Below are positions 1-11,235 of a stretch of DNA of 64,000 bases, in pieces. A model generated the notes under the pieces. The model was not told where the DNA came from, did not search any database, and saw only the letters and a program-made list of their open reading frames with translations. Numbering within the stretch: position 1 is the stretch's first letter; each line of letters begins with the position of its first letter. The stretch comes from Perognathus longimembris pacificus (Eukaryota > Chordata > Mammalia > Rodentia > Heteromyidae). The DNA is taken from the NCBI RefSeq assembly GCF_023159225.1, contig NC_063171.1, forward strand, positions 3,515,501 to 3,579,500, in the 5' to 3' direction. The position numbers were made by a program, and so were the translations under genes.

Positions 1-570
1 CCTGGGGAGAGAGATCTAACTTGTTCTTGTAAAGATGCTTTCCTAATTTCTGCCTTGCTCTTCTCATTGTTGACATACAGAAAAGCCATTGATTTTTATG
101 GATTCATCTTATACCTCTACTTTGCAAAAGTTTCGAATCCACTCAAGTAATTTGGGAGTGGAGTCTATGGGGTTCTTTAAATACAGGCTCATGTCATCTG
201 AAAAGAGGGAGAGTTTAATTTCTTCTTTCCCTATTTGTATCCCCTTTTGTTTGCCTCTTGCCTTATTGCTCTAGCTAGGAATTCTACTACTATATTGAAG
301 AGAAGTGGAGAGAGTGGACATCCTTGTCTCCTTAGAGGAAATGGATTTAATTTTTCACTATTAAGTATAATGCTAACTATAGGTTTGTCATATATAGCCT
401 TTATTATATTGAAGAATGTTCCATGGATTCCTAGTTTGTTCATAGTTTTCATCATAAGAGTGTTGTTTCTTGTCAAATGCTTTTTCTGTGCCTATTGAGA
501 TCACGTGGTTCTTAACTTTGCTCCTATTGATTACATTAATTGACTTACATATATCAGACCAGCTTTGCAT
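1..570 (-). mobile_element. L1 ORF2 reverse-transcriptase fragment, inverted 5' part of a LINE-1
   Basis: Read on the minus strand this is the LINE-1 reverse-transcriptase region upstream of and around the catalytic site, interrupted by stops and frameshifts. It aligns by eye with the better preserved copies at 41836-42429 and 59410-59941. It begins at the window edge. At about 570 it meets plus-strand L1 3'UTR, so the two pieces read as one L1 insertion with an inverted 5' segment. Confidence 0.85.
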
Positions 571-990
571 CATAATATTCTTAGCAGGGGATCACAATAA
601 TCTAATGGCTAAGTGCAAAATGAACTCCATGAACTGGAAACAAGAGGTTCTTATTATGTCATGTATGCAGTTATTTCTATTTTAGTTTTCTGTACCCTTT
701 ATCTTGTATATAAGCTTACCTAATCCATGGGAGGGAAGGGAATCACAGAAATAGCAGGACAAAGGATGAACAAATGCAACAATGATACTCAGTAGACACT
801 ATGTTAGATATGAACTTTACAGCTTGGGAGGAAGGAGAGGAGGGAGAAGGGTTAAGCAGGAGAAAATGAAGGAGGGAGTAACAATGTTTAAAAAGAAATG
901 TACTCATTACCTTACTTATGTAACTAACCTCCTTGTTCACCACCTGTGCAATAAATTTTTAAAAATAACTACTAAATAAAAAATAATAAC
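571..990 (+). mobile_element. L1 3'UTR and tail, same insertion as the inverted piece to its left
   Basis: Plus-strand L1 3' end. It shows the landmark around 'aatgaactccatg' (about 622) found in the other L1 3'UTRs here, a purine-rich stretch at 828-880, the 'aaatgtactca' segment near 897 and an AATAAA just before an A-rich tail (about 951-990). No coding capacity. Confidence 0.8.
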
Positions 991-999
991 TATTATTTC

Positions 1000-1839
1000 C
1001 TCTCAATACAGAAAAAGAAAGTTGCACTAGCTGGTAGGCTTATTGTAATGGTGATTGCTATTGACTATTTTGTTCTTTCACTATACATATTTTTATCATA
1101 TTCTCATTCACCATTTAAAAGATTTCTTGTATCTATATCCCATGTACCTTTCTCTTACACCTTTTCTTTGTCCATTCCTTCTTTTTATTACTGAATTATT
1201 AACCTTAATAAATTTTAAACCCCAAGTTCATCCTTTAAATATTTGAGTCCTTCTTTCCTATAATATCAGCTTCTTGGCAGGTAGAAACATGAGGGTCATG
1301 AATATGAGGAAAGCCCACACAAAGATAACAAAACTCTATCTTTCCAAAATGTTAAAACTAGAGCAGTCTGAGGAATTAGGCAAAATTATACTAACTATCC
1401 AACAAGTATAAGATCTGGGTTTAATAACCAATATCTCCTTCTGAATAAAAAAGGATATGCTTTTGATTTATAGTTTTATTATTGTTGACTATTTTGTCTT
1501 CTTTGGTAATTAGGATCCTGGCACCAGATGCAGGCTTTTACCACATACTCATTTCCTCCCCAAATCTGCATTTGAATCCATCTCAATGGATGAACAAATC
1601 ACAAACTAGACACAAGAAATATGAAAAGCAGGTGAAATAGCTCCTCCAAAAGCCTGAGTCTTTAATAACTGCATCCAAAGATAATAAAATTCATGAAATT
1701 TCTGACAATTCAAAAGTATATAACACAAGAACAAATAGTGGAATAGACAAATAGACAACTTCACTAATAGATAGTTTTTGAAAGAAGGACAATTGGCCAG
1801 TAAGTATGAGAAAAATCTTCAAAATGTTTAGCTGTTAAA
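1000..1839. other. Intergenic DNA without a recognised gene or repeat
   Basis: AT-rich sequence. No ORF of interest, no SINE or L1 landmark and no coding-like composition that I can see. Confidence 0.5.
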
Positions 1840-1851
1840 AAATATAAATCA

Positions 1852-2056
1852 GGGCTGGGAATGTGGCTTAGTGGTAGAGTGTTGCCTAGCATGCATGAAG
1901 CCCTGAGTTCAATTCTTCAGTACCACATAAACAGAAAAGGCCTGGAGATGGCACTGTGGCTCAAGTGGTAGAGCACTAGCCTTGAGCATGGTGAGGCTCA
2001 GGGACAGTGCCCAGGACCTGAGTTCAAGTGCCAGGAATGGCAAAAAAAAAAGAAGG
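1852..2056 (+). mobile_element. IDL-Geo-type dimeric SINE
   Basis: ID-like left monomer with an A-box region (tggcttagtgg) and a decayed B box, then the right monomer (tggctcaagtggtagagcac) and an A-rich tail. It is flanked by an exact 12-bp target-site duplication, aaatataaatca, at 1840-1851 and 2057-2068. Confidence 0.85.
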
Positions 2057-2084
2057 AAATATAAATCAAAAGTTGATGAGCTTA

Positions 2085-2308
2085 CCAGGCTCTAGTGGCT
2101 CACTAGCTACATGGGAGACTGAGATTTGAGGATTTGGGTTCAAAGCCAGCTTGGATAGGCAAGTCCATGAGTCTCTTATCTCTAATTAACCAGAAAAAGC
2201 CTTAAGTAGAACTTGTATTCAAGTGATAGAGTGCTAACCTTGAGAGGAAAAGCTAAGGGATAGTACCTCAGCCTCAAGTTTAAGCCCCAGTACTGGATAC
2301 ACATACAA
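2085..2308 (+). mobile_element. B1/7SL-like + Geo chimeric SINE (diverged)
   Basis: The left half carries 7SL/B1-like landmarks (ggctcact..., gggagactgagat, ttcaaagccagc). The right half is the same 'tcaagtgatagagtgctaacc' unit found in the IDL-Geo copies (quoted here in part). It is more diverged than other copies, and I could not fix a target-site duplication. Confidence 0.75.
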
Positions 2309-2311
2309 AAA

Positions 2312-2585
2312 CCTTGCTCAGTTTCCATCTCACCTGAGTCAGAATGACTACACTCTAGGAAACAAACAAGAGCAAATTCTGATGAGATTGTGAAGGAAGA
2401 GAAAATCTCATACAATGTAGCAGCACTACTGGCCATTTACTTACAATAATAAAATCATCACAGATGAGATACATCTACATATCTGAATTTATTATGGCAA
2501 AATGTATAATAATGGCAAAGATATGGAGTGAGAGTAGGTACTCAATAACAGATGAATCAATGAATGAATAAATTAATTTATCCCT
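2312..2585 (+). mobile_element. Old L1 ORF2 3' fragment
   Basis: Resembles the C-terminal part of L1 ORF2 followed by degraded sequence (compare 15650-15800: the stretch after 'ttccatctcacc', and the motif around 'ttggtgg'). It is heavily mutated and non-coding. Confidence 0.45.
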
Positions 2586-2905
2586 TCATAATTGTATGCA
2601 TGTCTGTAGTTTTAAACAAAGAAGAGAATGAAATTTTGTAATTTTCAAGAAAATGTTAAAACTAGTGATCAGGATACTAAGTTAAATAAGGCTGAGTCAA
2701 AAAGCTGAATATCATGAATATGCAAAATGTAGATCTAGAGAAGGAACAAAAACAGGGTGATGTAGGTAAATATGGCAAGGTTCACTGCATATATATCTGA
2801 GAATAAAATATAAAAGAAATTTATTACTTTGTAAAGTAAGAGTTAAAGTATAAAGTGAGAATCCTAAAGAAGCATATTAGAGATGGTTGTAAGATAACTG
2901 AACTC

Positions 2906-3119
2906 GGGGCTGGGAATATGGCTTAGTGGCAAGAGTGCTTGCCTCGTATACATGAAGCCCTGGGTTCGATTCCCCAGCACCACATATATAGAAAATGGTC
3001 AGAGGTGGCGCTATGGCTCAAGTGGCAGAGTGCTAACCTTGAGCAAAAAGAAGCCAGAGATCGTGCTCAGGCCCTGAGGCAAGCTCCAGGGCTGGCCAAG
3101 AAAAAGAAAAGAAAAAAAA
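2906..3119 (+). mobile_element. IDL-Geo SINE
   Basis: A well preserved copy with an A-box region (tggcttagtggc), B box (ggttcgattcc), right monomer and A-rich tail. The 14-bp target-site duplication aagataactgaact lies at 2891-2904 and 3120-3133. Confidence 0.92.
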
Positions 3120-3534
3120 AAGATAACTGAACTGTGAAATAAGCTACTGTAGTCCTCTGGTCTTAGTACCTCTATATACATTTGACAAAAAGTTTTCCAA
3201 GTAATATTGGTGATGTTTTATAAATGAATAAGCATACATCATGCTTGAACATAAAAATTGTGATATGAAATTTTCTGTATGTGCTTTATGTACACTGAAT
3301 TTATGTAAACTATTTAAAACGTATCCATTTATAGATACAAATCCATATGAATGTGTAAATATAAGGATTAAACATTTACTCATTTAGCCTCAAACAAAAT
3401 TTTGTGGAATATCCTTTCTTGCAGTTCTTTTTTTCTTTTTGTCTAGCATATGCCCCTCTATGTTCCTGCTCTTAAAGGTTCTACAATTGGCACTAAATGT
3501 CAGGGAGGAAGGACTTGGATGAGACAAAAACTGC

Positions 3535-3540
<6 letters not shown>

Positions 3541-3565
<25 letters not shown>

Positions 3566-3762
3566 TTTTTGCCAGTCCTAGGCCTTGGACTAAGGGCCAG
3601 AGCACTGTCCCTGACTTCCTTTTGCTCAAGGCTAGCACCCTGCCACTTGAGCCACAGTGCCACTTCTGGCCGTTTTCTGCATATGTGGAGCTGGGGAATC
3701 GAACCCAAGGCTTCATGCATACGAGGCAAGTACTCTTGCCATTAGGCCATATTTCCAGCCCA
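3541..3762 (-). mobile_element. IDL-Geo SINE, antisense
   Basis: A poly-T run (tail on the minus strand) is followed by the antisense right monomer and then the antisense ID-like monomer ending 'ccagccc'. The B box reads as gaatcgaaccc in antisense. No exact target-site duplication was found. Confidence 0.88.
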
Positions 3763-5213
3763 AGAAATGCTATTTACCAGTCAAGGGTTTGGTGATTTCC
3801 ACAAACATCTGCTTGTTAACTGCCACAATCAATTTCTTACACACTGAGGAGCAGAATGGAAAAGTGAACAAAATGCAGATGTCTGGGCCTCCAGTGGACA
3901 ATTTTCTCCTCTGTGTTGATGCCCACAGACTGCCTCCATGTTAATAGGGGAACAAATCAAGGGCATGAGAGGTGACTGCATTCAAGGAGGTTACTATTCA
4001 GGGAAAAATATTACATAAATGTGATTTAAAGTAGAATTTTTAGATAGCTACAAAATGAAAAAGAGCAATAGCCTCAAAAATACCTGGCTCTTGGGAATAG
4101 AATTATAATTGTATCCTATACATTCTTTCATAAAGAGAAAAATCGATACTTTGTTCACCTTTCAGTGAGACATGAGAAATGTTAAATTTTTCATAGCCTT
4201 AGTCAGGAGAAAAAAAAATGTATCCTCTTTTTTGGAATACTTCAGCAGTGGTAACAATGAAAGAATGGTTCAGAAAAAAAAGCACATGTCAAATACCTTT
4301 TATACTCTTGTAATAACTTCAGTTTTGATATCAGGTGATTAACAGTTTCATATTCTGAGATGCTAATGGCTTAACAATGCTACAAGATATTTGATGCCTT
4401 ACTAGAGAGGTTCAAAACTCAGAGACATTACAGAGGGTGGAGACAGACTGATGCCAGATTATAGGTTATTTTAGAACATAGGTAGGTGGGTATGAGATAA
4501 GTGGATACTTGAATGGATAAATGTTATATGGACACACATACAAACATTAAGGCACAGAGGCACATGGGTAAGTGGCAGACAAATAGAAACTAGCATGTTT
4601 TTAAAAAGTCTTAAACTTCCCAAAAAATTACAAAATGCTTCTGCTAACTACACTGGTATTAGTGGACCAAGTGGGAACAAGGAACAGAATAGTGACCAGC
4701 ACATGGGAAGAAAAGATGTTGAAGATGCTTCCTGAGGAATGAAGAGAAGCAGGCAAGTGAGATGGGGGAGTTAGGTCAGGGACATCTCTACACACTTTGG
4801 TAAATGAGAGTCACTGTCATAAAGTCACTCAAAATAGTTCATCTAGGACACGAGGTGGGCCAGGCAGCAATGTACTATACATGGGGTTGGCCTGCACAAT
4901 AACAAACCAAAAATTGACTTCAGCATCGTGAGAGTTGTTTCAATGGTTTACTACATTTCATTTTCACCAAGAGGAACTTTTACAGATTAAAAACACTGGT
5001 TCTAGGTTGTCTGCCTACTACTGAATAAATAGCCTGAAAGATGGCTTATGTGTAAGAAAGGGAGAAGTGCAGTGTCTCTGTTTTCTTGAAAACTCGATTT
5101 CCCTTATTGTCTACAGTGTGGATTAATAGCCCACCGACTGTCTATTGCATCAGGAAATACATGAATGATGGATAACATTTGTTGCTTGCAGTATTGCAAC
5201 CCTCAATATTCAC

Positions 5214-5436
5214 CTCAGTCAGGCAATGGTGGCTCAGGCCTGTAATCCTAGCTACTCTGGAGGCTGAGATCTGAAGATTGCCATCCACAGCCAGCTGGGG
5301 CAGGAAAGTCTGTGAGATTCTTATCTCCAAGTAACCCTCAGAAAAACGGGAAGTGGAGTTGTGGCTCAAAATGGTAGAGCACTAGCCTTGGGCAAAAGAG
5401 CTCAGGGACAGCGTCTAGACCCTTAGCTCAAACCCC
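5214..5436 (+). mobile_element. B1/7SL-like + Geo SINE
   Basis: The left half has 'taatcctagctactctgga' and the right half has 'ggtagagcactagcc'. The 3' end runs directly into the microsatellite at 5437-5528. It lies in block A and has no counterpart in block B, so it inserted after the duplication. Confidence 0.88.
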
Positions 5437-5484
5437 ATGACTCTCTCTCTCCCTCTCTCTCTCTCTGTCTCTCTCTCTCTCTCA

Positions 5485-5526
<42 letters not shown>

Positions 5527-5528
5527 TA
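5437..5528. repeat. (CT)n(CA)n microsatellite at a SINE tail
   Basis: About 65 bp of CT-rich dinucleotides followed by about 20 bp of CA repeats at the 3' end of the preceding SINE. The apparent ORF across it is low-complexity and not a gene. Confidence 0.95.
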
Positions 5529-6569
5529 CAAGTTGCTTCAGTATGAAGAAAAATCAGTTTCCCTTTGCAACATTTCAGTCTTTGTCACTTTCCCTTTGCA
5601 AAATTTCAGTCTCTATCACTTACCCTTTGCAAAATCAGTCTTAGGGAAGCTAATGCATCATTACTGGAGCATAAAAAACAGAACAATGCATGTTCTTTTG
5701 CTCATAGTAATTGGAACTCAAAACCTAGGTCTTAACATGTGGCAGCGAATAAATGCTATTTGAAAGTTTAAACAACAAAAATTTAGTTTCTTTAGGGAAA
5801 AATTGATGGTAGAGAAAACAAGAAATACTATACAGATCTAATAGAATGTTTCAAAATAAGACCAACGAGAGGAGAACAGCCATTACTCCTTTGCTGTGTA
5901 GTGCAGTTTCTCTCTGGCAGATTTCACAATCGCATGGTGCTCCACATGGACTGATGGCATGGGTCAGAGTTCCATGTATAAGAACAAGAGGAGAGTGATG
6001 TCATCCGTGGCTTTGCTCTGTGAGTCAGGTGATTGGGTTAAAGTTTTTGATAAATCCCTGCTGGGCTACTCAAGAACAATGTAAGAGAGCTAAAGAAGCT
6101 AGTAGACATTTCCATCAGGTTCTTTGTTTATGTCAGTTTTTGTTAACCTTGAAATCTGAACCAATCTTAATAATAGTGTCAAATCTAACCATTAACAATA
6201 AAATCTCATCCATGAAATATAAGAATTGGCTAATGTACAGTAATCACTTTAAAAAATATATCCCATATACATATGTATATCTGCTTTAATTAGCGTATAT
6301 GAATTGTACAAGGTTTCACTGGGATATGTCTTAGTTTATATACACATCACTTATTAGACTCTAACTTATTGATTTATAATTTAATCAGTTTTATAATTCT
6401 GTTTATACATGTATGAAAGTATAGCAGTCTTCACTCAATGTTGTAGCAACTTTCATGAGATATTATTATGTTTCACACATGTAGAATCTGACACAAATTC
6501 AACTGTTTTCTAAAACTCAGCCTCACAAACCAGTGATGTGGTATGAGTAAAACTGAGGCCATGTTCTTT

Positions 6570-6788
6570 GTGTGTGCGCACACACTCTAGGGCCTGGAAA
6601 CTGTCTCTGAGCTCTTTTTGCTTAAGAGTAGCACTCTACGGCTTGTGCCACAGCTCTGCATCTGGCTTTTTTGGTGATTAATTGGAGATTAGAGTCTCAC
6701 AGACTTTCCTGCCTGGGCTGGCTTGGGTACTCAATCCTTGGATCTCTGTGTAGCTAGAATTCCAGACATGAGCCACTGATACCTGGAG
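6570..6788 (-). mobile_element. B1/7SL-like + Geo SINE, antisense
   Basis: Begins with a short GT/CA tail, then the antisense Geo unit and antisense B1-like unit (gctagaattccagacatgag). The target-site duplication gaggccatgttcttt (6555-6569) versus gaggccatattcttt (6789-6803) has one mismatch. Confidence 0.9.
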
Positions 6789-7690
6789 GAGGCCATATTC
6801 TTTACATTTTTATCATTTTCCTTCCTTATGAGATTTCTCTTTTTTTCTATCCACTTGTAATATATACTGAGTTAGTGATATATTTAATTTTAAGGCGTCC
6901 TATTATATTTTGAATTCTGGTAGAAAAATTACAGAAAACTGTGAGAATGTAAAACGTTTTTGAAAAATTTTTAGTCACTTATAATAACTGGACATTGTGG
7001 GTAAACCTGTACTTTTAGCTTCAGGAACTTGAGGCATGAAGAATGTGGATGACACAGTGAGTTCCAGAGAAAAAAAGCAAGACTCTCTCTCAAAAAATTC
7101 AGAGGAAAAAGAAAAAAAAAACAATTTATAATGTAACTACCCAGAACAAACTCATGCTTGAAAGCCTGTGAACTGCTCTCACATACAGATCTGAAACATG
7201 TTGCCCAATCTTCCATTACATGGGAGTATTTTTACCATATCCTTTTGTTCAGTCTTCTCTGTTGGGCTTTCCTGAGTTCCAACTTGCTTTGACTTTCTGA
7301 GCTTTGGCCTGAAGCTGGATTGTCTTGATTCCTTTGCCACCTGGATTCCTATAAAGCTGGGAGGATAGTTTCTGAGGTGGGGAGACCCTGGAGGATGGGA
7401 AGAGGAAGGAAATCAAGTCTTCCTTTCTTTGCTCGGGGTCTCTGGCAGCTTCAGCAGCTGTAGGCAACAGAAGACCAATTGAGTTTTGGCTCCATCTAGC
7501 TCCATAAAGAATATTGCAGTGGTGTGGGTATGGTGCAGCCCCCCTAGAGTGTGGGGTTCCTCCATCCCAGCAGGAGGGCACCTACAGACAGCTCCAGAGA
7601 TGATTTAGCTCCATGTTTCTGAGTGACCTTACTTATAGGTCATATCTTTGCTTGTCACCAATCTCTTGCACTAAATTGATTTCAACTTGA

Positions 7691-7922
7691 GCTAGGCGCT
7701 GGTGGCTCACACCTGTATTTGTACTGCCCAGAAGGGTGAGATCTGAGGATTGAGAGCTGAAGCCAGTGCTGGCAGACAAATTGGAGGGACTGCAATACAC
7801 CATTAACCAGAAAAATGCCAGAAGTGGATGTGTGGCTCAAGTGACAGAGCCATCTGTGAGCAAAAAGCTAGAGGAGAGCACAAGGCCCTGAGTTCAAGAC
7901 CAAGCCCCAGCACACACACATA
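7691..7922 (+). mobile_element. B1/7SL-like + Geo SINE
   Basis: The left half has 'ggtggctcacacctgta', followed by the right Geo unit and a short (CA)n tail. An imperfect target-site duplication lies at 7674-7690 and 7923-7939 (aattgatttcaacttga versus aatcaatttcagcttga). It interrupts sequence that is continuous in block B near 27470. Confidence 0.9.
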
Positions 7923-9114
7923 ATCAATTTCAGCTTGAAAAAATATAGTGTTTTTATATTATGAAACCTGTTGTATGATGTTAATCAAAATAATTGTAAC
8001 AAATGCCATATTTTGTTAATAGTGCATAAGTATTCTCTGCTCAAATTTCATTATGGATTCAGCTAAAATAAAAATCACTCTATGAGTGTAAGTGTAAGTG
8101 TATGAGGTGTATTACTTTGTGGTGTGTGATGATCTAGAATTTGTAACCCACAAATAATTCTATTTAAGTGCTGTTTAATGCTGTGCATTGAACTTCACTT
8201 GCACTAGCACTGAATTTTGTGTGCTTTCCCATCTTAGGCAATGGGATAGGTACATAATTTAACTTGTCTCTCTTGGTTACTAATATCCTTAAACACCTTA
8301 CCTTTTCATGTTTATTTTTTAATCTTTAAATAATTGTCCTAAAAGATTTGCTTAGCATTTCAATTTATGTGTACAGTGCATATTGATCAGCGTCATTTCT
8401 TCCATCATTCCACACCCTTCCTATCTCAAGCCCACCCATCCTTCAACCTTTGAAGTTCCATTTATACATGGGTACATTGAGTGTTAAGTCTATATTTGTG
8501 CCCTCCCAGTTCCAAATCTCCATTCATTTGCCCTATCTCCTATACATCTACCTTCCTCAGTCAAAATGTCTCAGCTTCCTGTTATGCAGTTTGTTATGCT
8601 GTGAATTGCTAAAAGGTGTTATACCATGAGAACACACAGTTGAAAACGAATAAGTTTGATTATTCATGTATACATAAGACCCTGTATGTGCTTTCATATA
8701 TGATTATATTTTAAGTCTAATTCCGATATGAGAGAAAAAAATGTCCTTTGTCTCTCTATAATATATGTGTAATATACTATGTATACTATATGTGTCATAT
8801 GACACATATTTTCTTGATCTATTTATCAGTTGTAGGTCATCTTGACTATTTACATAACTTGACAATCATGAATAATGCTGAAGAACATGGGTGTCCAGGT
8901 GCCTTTGTTGTTTCCTGATTTACAATCTTTGGGATAAGTCCAAGGTATAAATGTCCAAGGTACTGCTGTATCATAGCACAGATCTTTTAGTGTTGTTGTT
9001 TTATGGTTGTTTTTTTTGAGGAATTTCCATAGTTGCACTCATTTACATTTCCACTGAGTGCTTGTGAGTTCCTTTTCCTTTTACATCCTTGCCAGCATTT
9101 GCACTTTATATTCT

Positions 9115-9778
9115 TTTCTTATATCGGGGTTGGGTGGGCAGTCCTTTGTCTTGAGCTCTGTGCCAAAGCCAGCCGGCAACAAGAGGGAATCCTGATTGAG
9201 GGGGAAAGGATAAAGAAAAAGAAAGATACAAGACAAGAGACAAAAGACAAAAGATGGGGTCGGGAGGTCTGCAGCTCAAGACTGCAGCCCCGTTTATTCT
9301 TAACTTCCAGCTTATATGCAGTTCAGAAACCAGGGAATAGCATAGGGTTACTAAAGTTCAAGAAAACAAGAAAGCTTTGAAGTCGGCAATACCAGGTGGC
9401 AGTAAAGACAAGATAAGGTTGAATGGTTAACATAAAACAGACTCTTGTGGACATAGTAAAACATCTCCGATTAGTGCTGTCTTTCAAGTAAGCCATATCC
9501 TTACACATTCCTTAAGATAACAACATAACCAGATGTCAGGATGAACTTTGCTGTTGACTCCTTACAGCTCTAGGCCTGGGTGCTGTCTCTGAGCTTCTTC
9601 TTGCTCAAGGCTAGGGCTCTATCACTTGAGCCCAGTTCTACTTCCAGATTTTATTGATAGTTCAATGGAGATAACAGTCTTGTGTACCTTCATGCCCTAG
9701 CTGGGCTCAAACCACTATCCTCAGATCTCAGCCTTCTGAATAGCTAGGATTACAGGCAAGAGCCACTGGTACCTACCT
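9115..9778 (-). mobile_element. B1/7SL-like + Geo SINE, antisense, split by a solo LTR
   Basis: The two halves of one antisense SINE lie on either side of the LTR: about 9115-9160 (cagtcctttgtcttgagctc) and 9567-9778 (ctaggcctgggtgctgtctc ... attacaggcaagagccact). Joined at the duplicated target they follow the normal SINE order, so the LTR landed inside the SINE. Confidence 0.85.
9161..9566 (-). mobile_element. Solo LTR of the same class II ERV family as 44505-52176
   Basis: About 406 bp, antisense. It resembles the provirus LTRs over its length: the end is TGCC on the plus strand (LTR 3' CA). The antisense polyadenylation signal TTTATT at 9293-9298 and antisense TATA box TTATA at 9312-9316 have the same close spacing as in the provirus. 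The segment near 9490-9516 is the counterpart of the provirus U3 'aaggacatggctta' region. Flanks gctctg (9155-9160) and gctcta (9567-9572) look like a 6-bp target duplication with one mismatch. No internal viral sequence remains, as expected after LTR-LTR recombination. Confidence 0.88.
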
Positions 9779-10724
9779 ATCTTCTTAATGTTAACCATTT
9801 TGTCTGGAGAGAGATGTAATCTCAGTGTTTTGATTTGTATTTTTATTATAGCCAGGAATGTTGAGAATTTCTTACTGTATTTATTGGCTATCTTTACCTC
9901 TTCTGAGAAGTAGTACATGTTTAGCTCTTTTGCCACTTTGTTAGTTGGGTTATTGATTTTTTTGTGCATTCAGTTTTTTAAACTCTTTTTGTATTAGGGT
10001 TCAGCTTGAACCCTTGTCAAATGTGTAGTTTGCAAAGGCCATTCTGTAGGCTATCTTAGTAGCTTAGGGACTAAATCCTTCACCATGTGGAAGCTTTTTA
10101 GCTTAGTGCAATCCTATTTGCCAATTCTCTCTCCTCTATACTGAGCCTCTAAAATAAATTCTGTTATTCAGGAAGTTCTTATTGTTTCTCCTACACCATT
10201 TCCTGTAGTAGTTTCAAGTCTTACGTTGAGGTCTTTGAATTAGTATATAATCCATTTTGAATAAGTATTAGTGTAGAGTAACAGAAAGGAATCTGTTTCA
10301 ATCCATTGCATAGGGATTTCTAGTTTTCTCAGTACTATTTGTTGAAGAAGGTGCCTTTTATCCCAGCATAGATTTTTTGAAATATGGTGGTGTTTTTTCT
10401 TTTTCATCTCCTTTGTCATATGGGTATTGGTCTGTGGATACATTCCTGGGACTTCTAGTGTATTTGATTGGCCTTTAGGTGTGTGTATAGTGGGGGTGGC
10501 AATACTATGCTATTTTTGTTACTATTATTCTAGTACGTTTGAAGTTTCAAATTTTGATACTTCTGATATTGCTTGTTTTTGCTTAGATTACTTTGGCTAC
10601 TTGGGTCTTTCTCTGTTTCCATATGAAATTCTCGATTCTTTTCTCCATCTCTATGAAAAATAACATTAGTATTACATTGGCTTTGTATATTGTTCTTGAC
10701 AATATGACATTTTCTTTGTTTTGT

Positions 10725-10923
10725 TTTGTATTTTGCCAGTCCTGGGGCTTGAACTCAGGGCCTGAGCACTGTCCCTGGCTTCTTTTTGCTCAAGGCTAGG
10801 ACTCTACCACTTGAGCCACAATCCCACTTCACTTCTGGCTTTTTCTATATATATGGTGCTGAGAAATTGAACCCAGGGCTTCATGTATAAGAGCACTTTA
10901 TCACTAGGCCATATTCCAAGCCC
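10725..10923 (-). mobile_element. IDL-Geo SINE, antisense
   Basis: Antisense Geo and ID-like units. The target-site duplication aatatgacatttt lies at 10701-10713 on the left and 10924-10936 on the right, interrupting old antisense L1 ORF2 sequence. Confidence 0.88.
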
Positions 10924-10944
10924 AATATGACATTTTTCTTAATC

Positions 10945-11235
10945 ATCTTTTATTTTATTTTATTTTAAAAAATATTTGAATGTGTTGTATTGGAGGAGTT
11001 ACGGTTACATAAATAAGGTAAAGAGTGCACTTCTTTTTGAGTAGTGTTACCTCCTCCCTCATTTTTCTCCCACTTTCCCTACCCTCAACTCCCTCCACTC
11101 AAGTTTTAAAGTTAATTTCCAACATAGTGTCTTGTGAGTATCATTGTAGCATTGGTTCACCCTTTGACCTTTGTCTTACCATTTTGTTATTCCCCTTCCA
11201 TTCTCCAAATCAGATAAATGCATATACAAGATACA
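10945..11235 (-). mobile_element. L1 3' end fragment, antisense
   Basis: A T-rich start is followed by the antisense L1 3'UTR landmarks 'ggagttacggttacataa' and 'ttacctcctccctcat'. Similar antisense 3' ends recur at 18390, 22175, 23424, 28835, 30860, 33880 and 58742. Confidence 0.75.

Larger units (their letters stand above)
4150..8290. repeat. Duplicated block A, partner of 22060-27960
   Basis: Non-coding sequence that aligns collinearly and in the same orientation with block B. Paired anchors include 4337/22719 (taacagt... ttctgaga), 5980/24417 (gaacaaga ... gtca/acatc), 6050/24481 (aagtttttgata), 7648/27447 (caccaatctc.tgcactaaat) and 8208/27889 (tttgtgtg.cttcc). The copies differ by many substitutions and by lineage-specific SINE and L1 insertions, so the duplication is old. 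No ORF is conserved between the two copies, so I do not think the block encodes a protein. Confidence 0.75.
8325..10950 (-). mobile_element. Old antisense L1 (3' end and ORF2), interrupted by nested SINEs and an LTR
   Basis: The minus strand reads as degraded L1. An L1-like 3' end lies near 8325-8560. ORF2 C-terminal sequence follows from about 8830 to 9110, continuing after an interruption from about 9780 to 10723 and then 10924-10950. The interruptions are the SINE plus solo LTR at about 9115-9778 and the IDL-Geo copy at 10725-10923. Many stops and indels are present and no intact ORF remains. Assigning 8560-8830 to the same element is an inference from order. Confidence 0.65.

Noticed and set aside
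3141..3383. 79-codon minus-strand ORF
   Set aside because: AT-rich, no domain, no conserved counterpart.
5437..5528. CRISPR-like or tandem array
   Set aside because: A simple dinucleotide microsatellite without unique spacers; the window is mammalian.
5437..5763. 108-codon ORF starting in CT/CA repeats
   Set aside because: Low-complexity Leu/Ser/His run from a microsatellite.
7249..7581. 110-codon minus-strand ORF in block A
   Set aside because: Not conserved in the paralogous stretch near 26090-26230, so not under coding constraint.
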